A DNA stretch of 64,000 bases from Pseudomonas sp. 102515. Lineage in GTDB: Bacteria; Pseudomonadota; Gammaproteobacteria; Pseudomonadales; Pseudomonadaceae. Position numbers and translations under genes: made by a program. Below, piece after piece: positions 53,139 through 62,179 of the stretch. The notes under the pieces were generated by a model that did not search any database, was not told the DNA's origin, and saw only the letters and a list, made by a program, of their open reading frames with translations. Where the stretch lies: the NCBI RefSeq assembly GCF_031085165.1, contig NZ_JAVHTY010000005.1, forward strand, positions 310,001 to 374,000. Reading direction: 5' to 3'. Numbering within the stretch: position 1 is the first letter of the stretch; the number at the start of each line of letters is the position of its first letter.

Positions 53139-53166
53139 CTTGTACAAACAGGAAAACTTGTACAAG
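53139..53166 (+). promoter_or_regulatory. Putative LitR/PplR-type operator of the rudS-litR-phr operon
   Basis: Two identical CTTGTACAA boxes contain TGTACA at 53141-53146 and 53159-53164, exactly 12 bp apart, 24 bp before the rudS start. The layout TGTACA-N12-TGTACA fits the operator reported for LitR-type MerR photoregulators of Pseudomonas. The first box may double as a -35 (TTGTAC) and the second overlaps the -10 position, consistent with repression. No second pair of such boxes was seen in the window. Confidence 0.72.
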
Positions 53167-53189
53167 AAAATACACGACAGGGGATCTCC

Positions 53190-54161
53190 ATGGTTGCCAA
53201 CTCCTCCTCCAGCCTGCCCCGCCCGCGCCTGGGTATCAGCGCCTGCCTGCTGGGTGACGAAGTCCGCTACAACGGCGGACACAAGGAATCCCGGCTCTGC
53301 AGCCAGACCTTCGCCGAGCACTTCGACTTCGTCCGGGTCTGCCCGGAGATGGCCATCGGCCTCGGCACGCCTCGCGAACCCATCCGCCTGGTGGGCGACT
53401 CCCAGGCGCCGCGCGCGGTGGGCACCGTCGACCCCAGCCTGGACGTGACCGCCGCCCTGACCGGCTACGGGGAAAAGATGGCGGGCGAACTGACCGACCT
53501 GTCCGGCTTCATCTTCATGCAGAAATCGCCGTCCTGCGGCATGGAGCGCGTCAAGGTCTACCACGCCAACGGCCAGGGTAGCGAAACCGATGGCCGCGGT
53601 CTGTTCGCCGCCGCCATCATGCGTCTACGACCGGACCTGCCGGTGGAAGAGGCCGGTCGGCTGAACGATGCGGTGCTGCGAGAAAACTTCGTCACCCGCG
53701 TCTTCGCCCATGCCCACTGGCAGCAACTGCTGCAACAGGGTCTGACGGCACGGGCGCTGCTGTCCTATCATTCGCGTTACAAGTATCAGCTCATGGCCCA
53801 CGACGCCCATCGTGCGCGGGCCCTCGGCCAGCTGGTCGGCAGCATCGGCCAGCGCAATCTGGACGAGCTGGGGCAGGAATATTTCAGCGGCCTGATGGCT
53901 GCCCTGAAGAAGTGCGCCACCCGTGGTACTCATTGCAATGTGCTCTATCATTTATTCGGTTATCTGCGTCGGGTCCTGAGCGACAGCGAGAAGCAGGAAA
54001 TGCAGTTGCTGATCGAGCAGTACCACGAGGGCATCGTCCCCCTGGTCGTGCCCCTGACGCTGCTCAAGCACCACTTCCGCCAGCATCCGGATCGTTATGT
54101 GAACGAGCAGGCCTATCTCCAACCACACCCCGAACGTCTGAGTCTGCGAAATGCCATCTAG
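53190..54161 (+). CDS. rudS: DUF523/DUF1722 protein, RudS-like thiouracil desulfidase
   Basis: 323 residues. The N-terminal DUF523 (TudS-type) domain, about 12-165, has the three cysteines expected to hold a [4Fe-4S] cluster: Cys19 in ISACLLG, Cys51 in VCPEMAIG, Cys116 in KSPSCGM. The C-terminal DUF1722 domain (about 190-315) has LLSYHSRYKYQLMAHD and LLKHHFRQHP. TudS enzymes desulfurate 2-thiouracil; the two-domain form (RudS) has been described as removing sulfur from 4-thiouridine in tRNA, which I recall but could not check. GGGGA precedes the ATG. It leads an operon with litR (11-bp overlap) and phr. Confidence 0.85.
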   Translation: MVANSSSSLPRPRLGISACLLGDEVRYNGGHKESRLCSQTFAEHFDFVRVCPEMAIGLGTPREPIRLVGDSQAPRAVGTVDPSLDVTAALTGYGEKMAGELTDLSGFIFMQKSPSCGMERVKVYHANGQGSETDGRGLFAAAIMRLRPDLPVEEAGRLNDAVLRENFVTRVFAHAHWQQLLQQGLTARALLSYHSRYKYQLMAHDAHRARALGQLVGSIGQRNLDELGQEYFSGLMAALKKCATRGTHCNVLYHLFGYLRRVLSDSEKQEMQLLIEQYHEGIVPLVVPLTLLKHHFRQHPDRYVNEQAYLQPHPERLSLRNAI

Positions 54162-55095
54162 CGCCACTCCCTTGCCTTCGTCGTCGAACGGCGAAGATCA
54201 GGACTACCAGTCCGCTCTCCACGAGGGCTGGCTGCCCATCCGGGAAATCGCCCGGCGCACGGGTGTGAACGCCGTGACGCTGAGGGCCTGGGAGCGGCGC
54301 TATGGCTTGCTGGTCCCCAAGCGCACGCCCAAGGGCCATCGGCTGTACAGCGAGGCCCATGTGGTCCGCGTGCAGCAGGTCCTCGCCTGGATTGCTCGCG
54401 GCGTGGCGGTCAGCCAGGTCAAGGGGCTGCTCGACGAACAACGGCCCGCGGCGATTCCCAGCGATACGCCCTGGCAGGCCATCCATCAAGAGATGATGGA
54501 CGCCATCGGCCGGCTGGCCTCGCGTACGCTGGACGAAGCCTACAACCGCGCCGCCTCGCTCTATCCACCTCGGGTACTGCTGGACCAGCTGCTATGGCCA
54601 CTGCTGCGGGAGCTGGAGCGCCTGAGCCAGGCGACCGACGATGGTCGTCTGCAACAGGTGTTCTTCCGATCCTGGCTGCGCAGCAAGCTGGGTGCGCGGA
54701 TCTATCACAGTCAGCACAGCCTGAGAGGCGCGCCCCTGGTGCTGCTGAATCTCGACGAGACGCCCATGAACACCTCGCTGTGGCTCTGCGCCTGGCTGAT
54801 CAGCGCCGCGGAATGCCCGGTAGAACTGGTGGAGTGGTCGGTCCCCGCGGGTAATCTGGATCGCCTGGTCGAACAACTCGAACCCCGGGCACTGATTCTT
54901 TGCCGTGACAGCCGACCCGACAGCGAGCTGCGTCGCCAGCTGCAGACCTTCGCCAATCGCCATGCCCGTCCCTGCCTGACCCTCGGTGCGCTGGGCGAAT
55001 CCCTCACTGCCGATGCCGCGCCGGCGCGCAGTCCGGGCGAAGCCTTCGATCGCCTGCAGAGTGCCGGGCTGCTGCGTCAGGAACGCCATGCATGA
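54151..55095 (+). CDS. MerR-family transcriptional regulator (LitR/PplR-like)
   Basis: 314 residues. The MerR DNA-binding domain is at about 25-95: IREIARRTGVNAVTLRAWERRYGLL, PKGHRLYSEAHVVRVQQVL. The C-terminal part (about 105-300) has the helical-bundle-plus-Rossmann outline of cobalamin-binding CarH/LitR proteins, but the DxHxxG cobalamin motif is missing (NLDETPMNTSL at that place). This fits class II LitR proteins, which rely on a partner such as a short LOV photoreceptor. It overlaps rudS by 11 bp and phr by 4 bp. Autoregulation through the upstream operator is likely. Confidence 0.83.
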   Translation: MPSSATPLPSSSNGEDQDYQSALHEGWLPIREIARRTGVNAVTLRAWERRYGLLVPKRTPKGHRLYSEAHVVRVQQVLAWIARGVAVSQVKGLLDEQRPAAIPSDTPWQAIHQEMMDAIGRLASRTLDEAYNRAASLYPPRVLLDQLLWPLLRELERLSQATDDGRLQQVFFRSWLRSKLGARIYHSQHSLRGAPLVLLNLDETPMNTSLWLCAWLISAAECPVELVEWSVPAGNLDRLVEQLEPRALILCRDSRPDSELRRQLQTFANRHARPCLTLGALGESLTADAAPARSPGEAFDRLQSAGLLRQERHA

Positions 55096-56513
55096 GTCAG
55101 CTCGTCTGGCTTCGAACTGACCTGCGCACCCTCGACCATCCCGCTCTCTACAGCGCCATCGAACAGGGCCCGGTGGCAGCTGTCTTTCTGGTGAGTCCCG
55201 CCCAATGGCAGGAGCACCACGAGGCGGCGGTCAAGGTCGACTTCTGGCTGCGCAACCTCACCGAACTGGGCAAGACGCTCAAGTCCCTGGGCATCCCCCT
55301 GCTGGTCCGCAGCGCCGAGCGTTGGGAGCAGGCGCCCCAGGTGCTGCTCGACCTGGCCCGGGAGCTGGACGTCGAGCACCTGCATTTCAATGACGAATAC
55401 GGGATCAACGAAGCCGCCCGTGACGACGCCGTGGTCAAGGCCTTCGACGACGCGGGCCTGGCGACCCATCGCTATCTGGACCAGACGCTGTTCGCGCCGG
55501 GTACGGTGCTGACCAAGAGCGGTGGCTATTTCAAGGTTTTCGGCCAGTTCAGGAAGACCTGCCTGGCACGCCTGGAAACCGGCCTGCCGACACCCCTGCC
55601 CGCCCCGGGCAAACAGCAGAACAGCCTGGTCCCGGCGGACGAGTTGCCCACCTCGGTCGAGGGCTTCGCTGCGACCGCACCCGAGGTGCAACGACTATGG
55701 CCGGCAGGGGAAGAAGCGGCGCTGCAGCGCCTGGAAGCCTTCATCCAGGATGATCTGGAAGACTATCAGCGGGCGCGGGACATTCCCTCCGAGCCCGGTA
55801 CCAGCCAGTTGTCGGCTTATCTCAATGCCGGGGTGCTGACGCCCCGCCAGTGCCTGCAGGCGGCGGTCCGGGCCAACGATGGCCTGCTCAGCGGCGGCAA
55901 GCAGGGGGCGGCCACCTGGATTACCGAGTTGCTCTGGCGCGAATTCTATCGTCACGTGCTGGTGGGCTATCCCTGGGTTTCCCGGCACCAGCCGTTCAAC
56001 CGGGACCTGACCGCCCTGCCCTGGCGCGACGACCCCGAAGGCCTCGCAGCCTGGCAACAGGGGCGCACCGGGATTCCCATCATCGATGCCGCCATGCGCC
56101 AGCTCTTGCGGACCGGTTGGATGCACAATCGCATGCGCATGCTGACGGCCATGTTCCTGTGCAAGAACCTGCTGATCGATTGGCGCGAGGGTGAGCGCTG
56201 GTTCATGCGGCATCTCGTCGATGGCGACCTGGCTTCCAACAACGGCGGCTGGCAGTGGAGCGCCTCCACCGGTACCGATTCGGCACCCTACTTCCGGGTG
56301 TTCAATCCCCACACCCAGGCGCTGAAGATCGACGCCCGGGGCGACTATGTGCGTACCTGGGTGCCGGAACTGGCCGACCTCAAGGGCAAGGCCGTGCATA
56401 CCCCCGGGGGCCGCTACCTGACGCCCCTGGTTGACCTGGGCGAGAGTCGCCAGCGGGCGCTGGCCGCCTACCGCGGCATGGCGCGCAGGACGGACACGAA
56501 AAAGCCGGACTAG
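55092..56513 (+). CDS. phrB: Deoxyribodipyrimidine photolyase (CPD, class I)
   Basis: 473 residues. N-terminal antenna-binding Rossmann domain (LVWLRTDLRTLDHPAL), then the helical FAD domain with ELLWREFYRHVLVGYP, GRTGIPIIDAAMRQL, GWMHNRMRMLTAMFL and DGDLASNNGGWQWSAS followed by RVFNPHTQ. It uses blue/near-UV light to split cyclobutane pyrimidine dimers. The ATGA overlap with the regulator gene puts it under light-responsive control. A terminator hairpin overlaps its stop. Confidence 0.95.
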   Translation: MSQLVWLRTDLRTLDHPALYSAIEQGPVAAVFLVSPAQWQEHHEAAVKVDFWLRNLTELGKTLKSLGIPLLVRSAERWEQAPQVLLDLARELDVEHLHFNDEYGINEAARDDAVVKAFDDAGLATHRYLDQTLFAPGTVLTKSGGYFKVFGQFRKTCLARLETGLPTPLPAPGKQQNSLVPADELPTSVEGFAATAPEVQRLWPAGEEAALQRLEAFIQDDLEDYQRARDIPSEPGTSQLSAYLNAGVLTPRQCLQAAVRANDGLLSGGKQGAATWITELLWREFYRHVLVGYPWVSRHQPFNRDLTALPWRDDPEGLAAWQQGRTGIPIIDAAMRQLLRTGWMHNRMRMLTAMFLCKNLLIDWREGERWFMRHLVDGDLASNNGGWQWSASTGTDSAPYFRVFNPHTQALKIDARGDYVRTWVPELADLKGKAVHTPGGRYLTPLVDLGESRQRALAAYRGMARRTDTKKPD

Positions 56514-56525
56514 GTCCGGCTTCTG
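56502..56525. terminator. Hairpin terminator over the phr stop, shared with pagL
   Basis: AAGCCGGAC - TAG - GTCCGGCTT forms a 9-bp stem with the phr stop codon as the loop. On the minus strand it is followed by TTTTTC, so it is a proper intrinsic terminator for pagL and a weaker one for phr. Confidence 0.8.
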
Positions 56526-56543
56526 GCATGAGACCACCGCGAA

Positions 56544-57068
56544 CTACAGCGTGTGGCTGTAGAACAGTGCGTAGGACTCGATGCCATCGTTGGGCTGCTT
56601 GATGCCCGCGTTGGAATAATGAGTCGCACGGATGCCGACGCGCTGGGTGTCGCCGATCTTCAGGCCCAGACCGATGCGGTCTTCGAAATTGAAGGCCGAG
56701 CCCAGGTCCTGCTCGCCAACCTTGGTGCTGGAGAAGACAGCGACGCCGATACCGGCTTCGACGAAGGGCTTCACCTGACCCTGGCCGAATTCGTAGACGA
56801 ACACCGGGGCGAAGGACAGCGAATGCTGATCGGAAGAATGACCATTGTCGCCTTCCCAGTAGGTGTAACCGGCGTCCCAATAACCGGTCAGGCGCCCTGT
56901 GGAGCTTTCCCACCAGCTCTTGTCCCAGTTCCAACCCGCACCGATACGATAGGTCATGCCGTTCTGGCTGGTTGCCCCGACCGCGCCAGTGAGTTCCACG
57001 GCCTGCACCGACGCCATTCCACCCAGCGAAAGCGCGGTGGCTACTGCGAAGGAAAGCAATTTTTTCAT
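56544..57068 (-). CDS. pagL: Lipid A 3-O-deacylase PagL
   Basis: 174 residues; an outer-membrane beta-barrel enzyme. Signal peptide LLSFAVATALSLGGMASVQA, mature start near VELTG. The catalytic triad is visible and correctly spaced: His150 and Ser152 in THYSNAGIKQPN, and Glu164 in DGIESY, spacing +2 and +14 as in P. aeruginosa PagL. Aromatic end residues and a terminal SHTL complete the barrel. It removes the 3-O acyl chain of lipid A. Position between phr and murI is as in P. aeruginosa. The 151-bp gap upstream is less GC-rich than its surroundings. Confidence 0.9.
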   Translation of the reverse strand: MKKLLSFAVATALSLGGMASVQAVELTGAVGATSQNGMTYRIGAGWNWDKSWWESSTGRLTGYWDAGYTYWEGDNGHSSDQHSLSFAPVFVYEFGQGQVKPFVEAGIGVAVFSSTKVGEQDLGSAFNFEDRIGLGLKIGDTQRVGIRATHYSNAGIKQPNDGIESYALFYSHTL

Positions 57069-57219
57069 GAGAGTGCCCTTGTGCATGTTTCTAGTTTTTG
57101 CGGACTGCCAGCATTGACCGCGAAGACGTGAAGGGGTTCACAGCCCTCGACGTTTTTACCTACAAGGTCGAATGCTAGTCGCTGGATGACTATTTGGCGA
57201 GTGAAACCCAGGCACGACG

Positions 57220-58011
57220 TCAGACGAACGCCTCTACCTCGGCCCCTGCCGGCCAAAGCTGCGGCAACACCGCGCCTAGCTCGGTAGGGACGCCGGAGGT
57301 CCAGATCCGCGTCGGCCCGGCCGGTCCCGTGGCCAGACGTGCGTCCAGCGCGAGCAGACTCTGCAGCCGACGCGCCACGGCGCCACCGGTATCCACCAGG
57401 ATCACCTCCGGTGGCACCAGTTCGGCCAGCAGGGGCCGCAGGAAGGGATAGTGGGTGCAGCCCAGGATCAGGGTGTCGCACTCCGCCGCCAGCAGGGGTT
57501 CGAGAAAGCCCTGCAGCAAGCGCCGGGTCTCGGGGCCATGCAGGTCGCCACGCTCGACCTGCTCCACCAACCCCGGGCAGGGCTGGGTGAGGACCTGAAC
57601 GCCCAGGGCGAATCGGTCCAGCAAGGCGGCGAACTTGGCACTCTGCAGGGTACCGGTGGTCGCCAGGACCCCGACCCGGCCATTGCGGGTCGCCGCCGCG
57701 GCGGGCTTGACCGCGGGTTCCATGCCGACGATGGGCCAGTGGGGATAGCGTTCGCGCAGATCGGCCACCGCCGCCACGGTGGCGGTGTTGCAGGCCACCA
57801 CCAGGGCCTTGGCGCCCTGCGCGTGCAGCCGCGCCGCGATCAGCTGGCAGCGCTCGCGGATGAAGGCGGGGGTCTTTTCGCCATAGGGAATATGGCCGCA
57901 ATCGGCGACGTAATGCAGGGTTTCCGCCGGCAGCAGCTGGCGGATCTCCGCCAGCACCGACAGGCCGCCGACGCCCGAGTCGAAGACCCCGACCGGCGCC
58001 TCGTCAGCCAT
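57220..58011 (-). CDS. murI: Glutamate racemase
   Basis: 263 residues; supplies D-glutamate for peptidoglycan. Both catalytic cysteines are present: [11 protein letters not shown] and [11 protein letters not shown], with [12 protein letters not shown] and [10 protein letters not shown] at the N-terminus. The ATG at 58011 overlaps moeB by 8 bp. Last gene of the hemA-prfA-prmC-moeB-murI run. Confidence 0.95.
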   Translation of the reverse strand: MADEAPVGVFDSGVGGLSVLAEIRQLLPAETLHYVADCGHIPYGEKTPAFIRERCQLIAARLHAQGAKALVVACNTATVAAVADLRERYPHWPIVGMEPAVKPAAAATRNGRVGVLATTGTLQSAKFAALLDRFALGVQVLTQPCPGLVEQVERGDLHGPETRRLLQGFLEPLLAAECDTLILGCTHYPFLRPLLAELVPPEVILVDTGGAVARRLQSLLALDARLATGPAGPTRIWTSGVPTELGAVLPQLWPAGAEVEAFV

Positions 58012-58759
58012 GGCGAGCGCCGCACACCGGGCAACCCGGATCGCGCTTGACCCGCAATTCGCGGAAGCGACTGCTCGCCGCATCCACCAGCAGCAGTCGC
58101 CCCACCAGGGGCTCGCCGAAGCCGGCCAGGAGCTTGAGCGCTTCCAGTGCCTGCAGACTGCCCACCAGGCCTACCACCGGACCCAGTACCCCGGCCTCGC
58201 TGCAACTGAGCTCCGTCTCGCTGCCCTCGCCATAGAGACAGTGGTAGCAGGGGCTGTCGGCTCGACGCGGATCGAAGACGCTGAGCTGGCCTTCCAGGCG
58301 AATGGCGGCGCCACTGACCAGGGGGCGGCCCATGGCCACGCAGGCGGCATTCACCGCCGTCCGGGTAGTGAAGTTGTCCGAGCAGTCCAGCACCAGATCC
58401 ACCATGGCGATGCGCGCCACCAGGCTGTCGGCATCCAGCGCTTCGCGCAGCGGCACCAGGCGCACCTCGGGATTGAGCGCCGCCAGCCGCTGCAGGGCGG
58501 AGTCCACCTTGCCCTGGCCGATGCGGCTTTCGTCATGCAGCACCTGGCGTTGCAGATTGCTCAGGTCGACCCGGTCGAAGTCGGCCAGGTGCAATTCGCC
58601 AACGCCCGCCGCGGCCAGATAGAGCGCCACCGGCGAACCCAGACCGCCAAGGCCGACGATGAGCACCCTGGCTTCCTTCAATCGCAATTGTCCGGCGATA
58701 TCCACCTGGGCCAGCAGGATCTGCCGGCTGTAGCGCAGCAGTTCGCCGTCGCTCAGCAT
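58004..58759 (-). CDS. moeB: HesA/MoeB/ThiF family adenylyltransferase
   Basis: 251 residues. E1-like enzyme that adenylates the C-terminus of a sulfur carrier (MoaD or ThiS). The ATP/NAD-like site is [17 protein letters not shown], with [15 protein letters not shown] and DCSDNFTTR. Zinc-binding pairs are CYHC and CPVC. There is no rhodanese domain. The choice between MoeB and ThiF is by position in the operon. It overlaps prmC by 7 bp. Confidence 0.9.
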   Translation of the reverse strand: MLSDGELLRYSRQILLAQVDIAGQLRLKEARVLIVGLGGLGSPVALYLAAAGVGELHLADFDRVDLSNLQRQVLHDESRIGQGKVDSALQRLAALNPEVRLVPLREALDADSLVARIAMVDLVLDCSDNFTTRTAVNAACVAMGRPLVSGAAIRLEGQLSVFDPRRADSPCYHCLYGEGSETELSCSEAGVLGPVVGLVGSLQALEALKLLAGFGEPLVGRLLLVDAASSRFRELRVKRDPGCPVCGARHG

Positions 58760-59583
58760 GGCCGACGCCCTCCGCTGATGCGTTCGTGACCACCCAGGTC
58801 CTGGCGACTCTCGACCTCGACGAACCCCTGGCGAACCAGCAGATCGCGCACCGCGGCGGCCTGGTCGAAGCCGTGCTCCAGCCACAGCCAGCCACCCGGC
58901 TGCAGGTGTACGGGCGCCGCCGCGACCAGTTCGCGGATGTCGTCCAGGCCATCGACGCCGGCCACCAGGGCGCTGCGCGGTTCGAACCGCACGTCGCCCT
59001 CGTCCAGATGGCGATCGCTGCCGGCGATATAGGGGGGATTGCTAACGATCAGGTCGAAGCGCTGCCCGGCGAGGGCGTCGAACCAGTGACTCAGCTGAAA
59101 GACCGCATTGCCCAGGCGCAGGCGCTGGGCATTGCGTTGCGCCAGTTCCACCGCCGCCGCAATACGATCCACGCCGCTGACCTGCCAGCGCGGTCGTTCA
59201 TGGGCCAGGGCCAGGGCGATGGCGCCGGTGCCGGTGCCCAGATCCAGTACCCGTACCTCGTCGGCCAGGGGCAGTGCCAGGGCCGTTTCCACCAGCACCT
59301 CGGTATCGGGGCGGGGGATCAGGGTGTCGGGACTCACTTCCAGATCGAGCGACCAGAAGCCCTGCTGGCCAAGGATATAGGCCACCGGTTCACCCTGCCG
59401 GCGCCGTTCGAGATCGGCCTGGAAACGCGCCAGGGCCTCGCGCGGCACCAGTTTCTCCGGCCAGGTGCGCAGGTAGCTGCGCGGCTTGTCCAGGGCGGCG
59501 GCCAGCAGCAGCTCCACATCGAGGCGGGCGCTGGGCGAGTCCGGCAACTGGCTTTCGCGCAACAGGGCGCCGATGGTGGCCAT
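58753..59583 (-). CDS. prmC: Peptide chain release factor N5-glutamine methyltransferase
   Basis: 276 residues; methylates the GGQ glutamine of release factors. The SAM motif is VLDLGTGTGAIALALA, and the catalytic NPPY occurs in DLIVSNPPYIAGSD. An N-terminal helical release-factor-binding domain is present, as is PRPDTEVLVETAL. It is 3 bp after prfA, which encodes one of its substrates. Confidence 0.95.
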   Translation of the reverse strand: MATIGALLRESQLPDSPSARLDVELLLAAALDKPRSYLRTWPEKLVPREALARFQADLERRRQGEPVAYILGQQGFWSLDLEVSPDTLIPRPDTEVLVETALALPLADEVRVLDLGTGTGAIALALAHERPRWQVSGVDRIAAAVELAQRNAQRLRLGNAVFQLSHWFDALAGQRFDLIVSNPPYIAGSDRHLDEGDVRFEPRSALVAGVDGLDDIRELVAAAPVHLQPGGWLWLEHGFDQAAAVRDLLVRQGFVEVESRQDLGGHERISGGRRPC

Positions 59584-59586
59584 GGG

Positions 59587-60669
59587 TCAGTCTCCCAGCG
59601 CCGCCAGCTGGTCGGCCTGGTATTCCTGCAGCAGCGGATCGATGATCTGCTGGACGTCGCCGTTGACCACCTCGCCCAGCGAATAGAGGGTCAGGTTGAT
59701 GCGGTGATCGGTCACCCGGCCCTGGGGAAAGTTGTAGGTGCGGATGCGCTCGGAACGGTCGCCCGAACCCACCAGCAGCCGGCGGGTGTCGGACATTTCC
59801 TTGTGCGCCGCCGCGTCCTGCTGGTCATTGAGCTTGGCCGACAGCCAGGCCATGGCCTTGGCGCGGTTCTTGTGCTGGGAGCGTTCTTCCTGGCACTCCA
59901 CCACGATGCCGGTGGGCAGGTGGGTGATGCGCACCGCGGAGTCGGTCTTGTTGACGTGCTGACCGCCCGCGCCGGAGGAGCGATAGGTGTCGACGCGGAG
60001 ATCGGCCGGATTGATCTCGATGGCCTGCTGTTCGTCCGGCTCGGGCAGCACCGCCACGGTGCAGGCCGAGGTGTGGATGCGGCCCTGGGATTCGGTCTCC
60101 GGAACCCGCTGTACCCGGTGCGCACCGGACTCGAACTTGAGCTTGGCGTAGACGCTGTCGCCTTCGACCCGGGCGATGACCTCCTTGAAGCCACCGTGCT
60201 CGCCCTCGTTCTCCGAGAGCACCTCGAGACGCCAGCCCTGGCGTTCGGCATAGCGCGAGTACATGCGGAACAGGTCGCCGGCGAAGATCGCCGCCTCGTC
60301 GCCGCCGGTACCGGCGCGGATTTCCAGGAAGACGTTGCGACCGTCATTGGGATCCCGCGGCAGCATCATGCGCTGCAGTTCGTCTTCCAGTTCCTGCAGC
60401 CGCGCCTTGGCGGTGCCGACCTCTTCCTCGGCCATCTCGCGCAGATCCGGATCGCTGTCCTTGAGCAGCGCCTGGGCGCCCTCAAGGTCGGCCTGCACCT
60501 TGCGGTATTCGGTGAACGCCTGGTTGACCGGCTCGAGTTCGGCGTATTCCTTGGAATAGGCGCGGAACTGGGTCTGGTCGCTGATGACTTCGGCGTCGCC
60601 CAACAGCGCGGTCAGCTCCTCGAAGCGGTCCTGCAGACCGTCGAGCTTGTGCAACAGAGAGGTCTTCAT
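59587..60669 (-). CDS. prfA: Peptide chain release factor 1
   Basis: 360 residues. Recognises UAA/UAG. The GGQ loop is [16 protein letters not shown], and the stop-codon tripeptide is in [15 protein letters not shown] (P-E-T, an accepted PxT variant). N-terminal helices ([14 protein letters not shown]) match the family. It overlaps hemA by 4 bp. Confidence 0.97.
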   Translation of the reverse strand: MKTSLLHKLDGLQDRFEELTALLGDAEVISDQTQFRAYSKEYAELEPVNQAFTEYRKVQADLEGAQALLKDSDPDLREMAEEEVGTAKARLQELEDELQRMMLPRDPNDGRNVFLEIRAGTGGDEAAIFAGDLFRMYSRYAERQGWRLEVLSENEGEHGGFKEVIARVEGDSVYAKLKFESGAHRVQRVPETESQGRIHTSACTVAVLPEPDEQQAIEINPADLRVDTYRSSGAGGQHVNKTDSAVRITHLPTGIVVECQEERSQHKNRAKAMAWLSAKLNDQQDAAAHKEMSDTRRLLVGSGDRSERIRTYNFPQGRVTDHRINLTLYSLGEVVNGDVQQIIDPLLQEYQADQLAALGD

Positions 60670-61934
60670 GTCTTGTCCAAACCCTCGTCGAGGGCGAAGA
60701 GTTCCTGAGCCAGGGTCAGCGCATCGACGCGCCCCTCGGCGGATAGTTTCTTGAGCTGCACGCTCGGTGCGTGCATCAGCTTGTTGGTGAGGCTGCGTGC
60801 CAGGGCCGCCAGGGCTTCCTGGGGATCGACGCCATTGGCCAGCTGGCGCTGGGCGCGGGCCAGTTCGTCGTCGCGGATCCGCTCGCCCTGCTGGCGATAG
60901 GCGCGGACCACGTCCACCGCGGCGCGCTCGCGCAGCCGCTGCATGAAATCCTCGACCCCGGCCAGCACCAGCTTCTCGGCGGCCTGGGCGGCACCCTGGC
61001 GACTCTTGAGATTTTCCGCCACCACCTCGTGCAGGTCGTCCACCGTATAGAGGTAGACGTCTTCCAGCTCGCTCACCTCCGGCTCGATGTCGCGCGGCAC
61101 GGCGATGTCGACCATGAAGATGGGCTTGTGCCGACGCTGCTTGAGCGCCCGCTCCACCGCGCCCTTGCCGAGGATGGGCAACTGGCTGGCGGTGGAGCTG
61201 ATGACGATGTCGCTGTTGACCAGCTCGTCGGGGATGTCGGCCAGGAGCACGGTGTGGGCACCGAATTCCTCCGCCAGATGGCTGGCGCGCTCCAGGGTAC
61301 GGTTGGCGACGACGATGCGCCGCACGCCCTGCTCGTGCAGATGGCGAGCGACCAGGGTGATGGTCTCGCCGGCGCCGATCAGCAGCGCCTGGCTGCGGCT
61401 GAGGTCGCTGAAGATCTGCTTCGCCAGGCTGACCGCGGCAAAGGCCACGGATACCGGGTTCTCGCCGATCGCCGTGTCGGTGCGCACCGCCTTGGCGGTA
61501 TTGAAGGTGGCCTGGAACAGCCGGCCCAGCAGCGGACCGACCGTGCCGGCCTCGCGGGCCACGGCGTAGGCCGACTTGAGCTGGCCGAGGATCTGCGGCT
61601 CGCCCAGCACCATGGAATCCAGCCCCGCGGCCACCCGCATCATGTGGCGGACCGCGGCCTCGTCCTGGTGCAGATAGATGCTGGCGCGCAGGTCTTCCAG
61701 GGGCACCCGGTGGTACTGGGCGAGCCAGGCCAGCACGGCCTCCCCCAGGCTGGGCTCCAGCTCCAGGTAGAGTTCGCTGCGATTGCAGGTGGAAAGAATC
61801 GCCGCTTCGCGACTGTGGGTGGCCTGCTCCAGCTGGCGCAGGGCCTCGACCGTCTGCTCCGGAGTGAAGGCCACACGTTCGCGCACCTCAACCGAGGCGG
61901 TCTTGTGATTGATGCCGAGCGCGAGAAAGGCCAT
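60666..61934 (-). CDS. hemA: Glutamyl-tRNA reductase
   Basis: 422 residues; first committed step of C5 haem synthesis. The catalytic Cys is in [15 protein letters not shown] (about 50). [13 protein letters not shown], the NADPH site [16 protein letters not shown] and a C-terminal dimerisation helix region are intact. First gene of the minus-strand operon; a 245-bp divergent gap to the TPR lipoprotein carries both promoters but no clear consensus boxes. Confidence 0.96.
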   Translation of the reverse strand: MAFLALGINHKTASVEVRERVAFTPEQTVEALRQLEQATHSREAAILSTCNRSELYLELEPSLGEAVLAWLAQYHRVPLEDLRASIYLHQDEAAVRHMMRVAAGLDSMVLGEPQILGQLKSAYAVAREAGTVGPLLGRLFQATFNTAKAVRTDTAIGENPVSVAFAAVSLAKQIFSDLSRSQALLIGAGETITLVARHLHEQGVRRIVVANRTLERASHLAEEFGAHTVLLADIPDELVNSDIVISSTASQLPILGKGAVERALKQRRHKPIFMVDIAVPRDIEPEVSELEDVYLYTVDDLHEVVAENLKSRQGAAQAAEKLVLAGVEDFMQRLRERAAVDVVRAYRQQGERIRDDELARAQRQLANGVDPQEALAALARSLTNKLMHAPSVQLKKLSAEGRVDALTLAQELFALDEGLDKT

Positions 61935-62179
61935 GGACGCAAGCAGTCGAACGGATTGGGAAAGCCGAACATTGTCCTACGCGCGGGCGGTGGCGACAAC
62001 CAGCAGCGACGAGACGTCGGACAATCGCCGTCATAGCCTGGGCGAATGAATCTTGCCGGGCAAAAGGCGTCAACAGCCTCGACCACCGCACTTCTCGGCC
62101 CGCCGCTCCGCATGTGCGACGCGGCCACGGCGACTCTTGTGGCATGATGGACCGACTGTAAAAAGGCCGCCTTGACCCT

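Noticed and set aside
60090-60130. PET instead of PAT in release factor 1 as an altered stop-codon reader
   Set aside because: The middle position of the PxT motif varies naturally; GGQ and the rest are normal.
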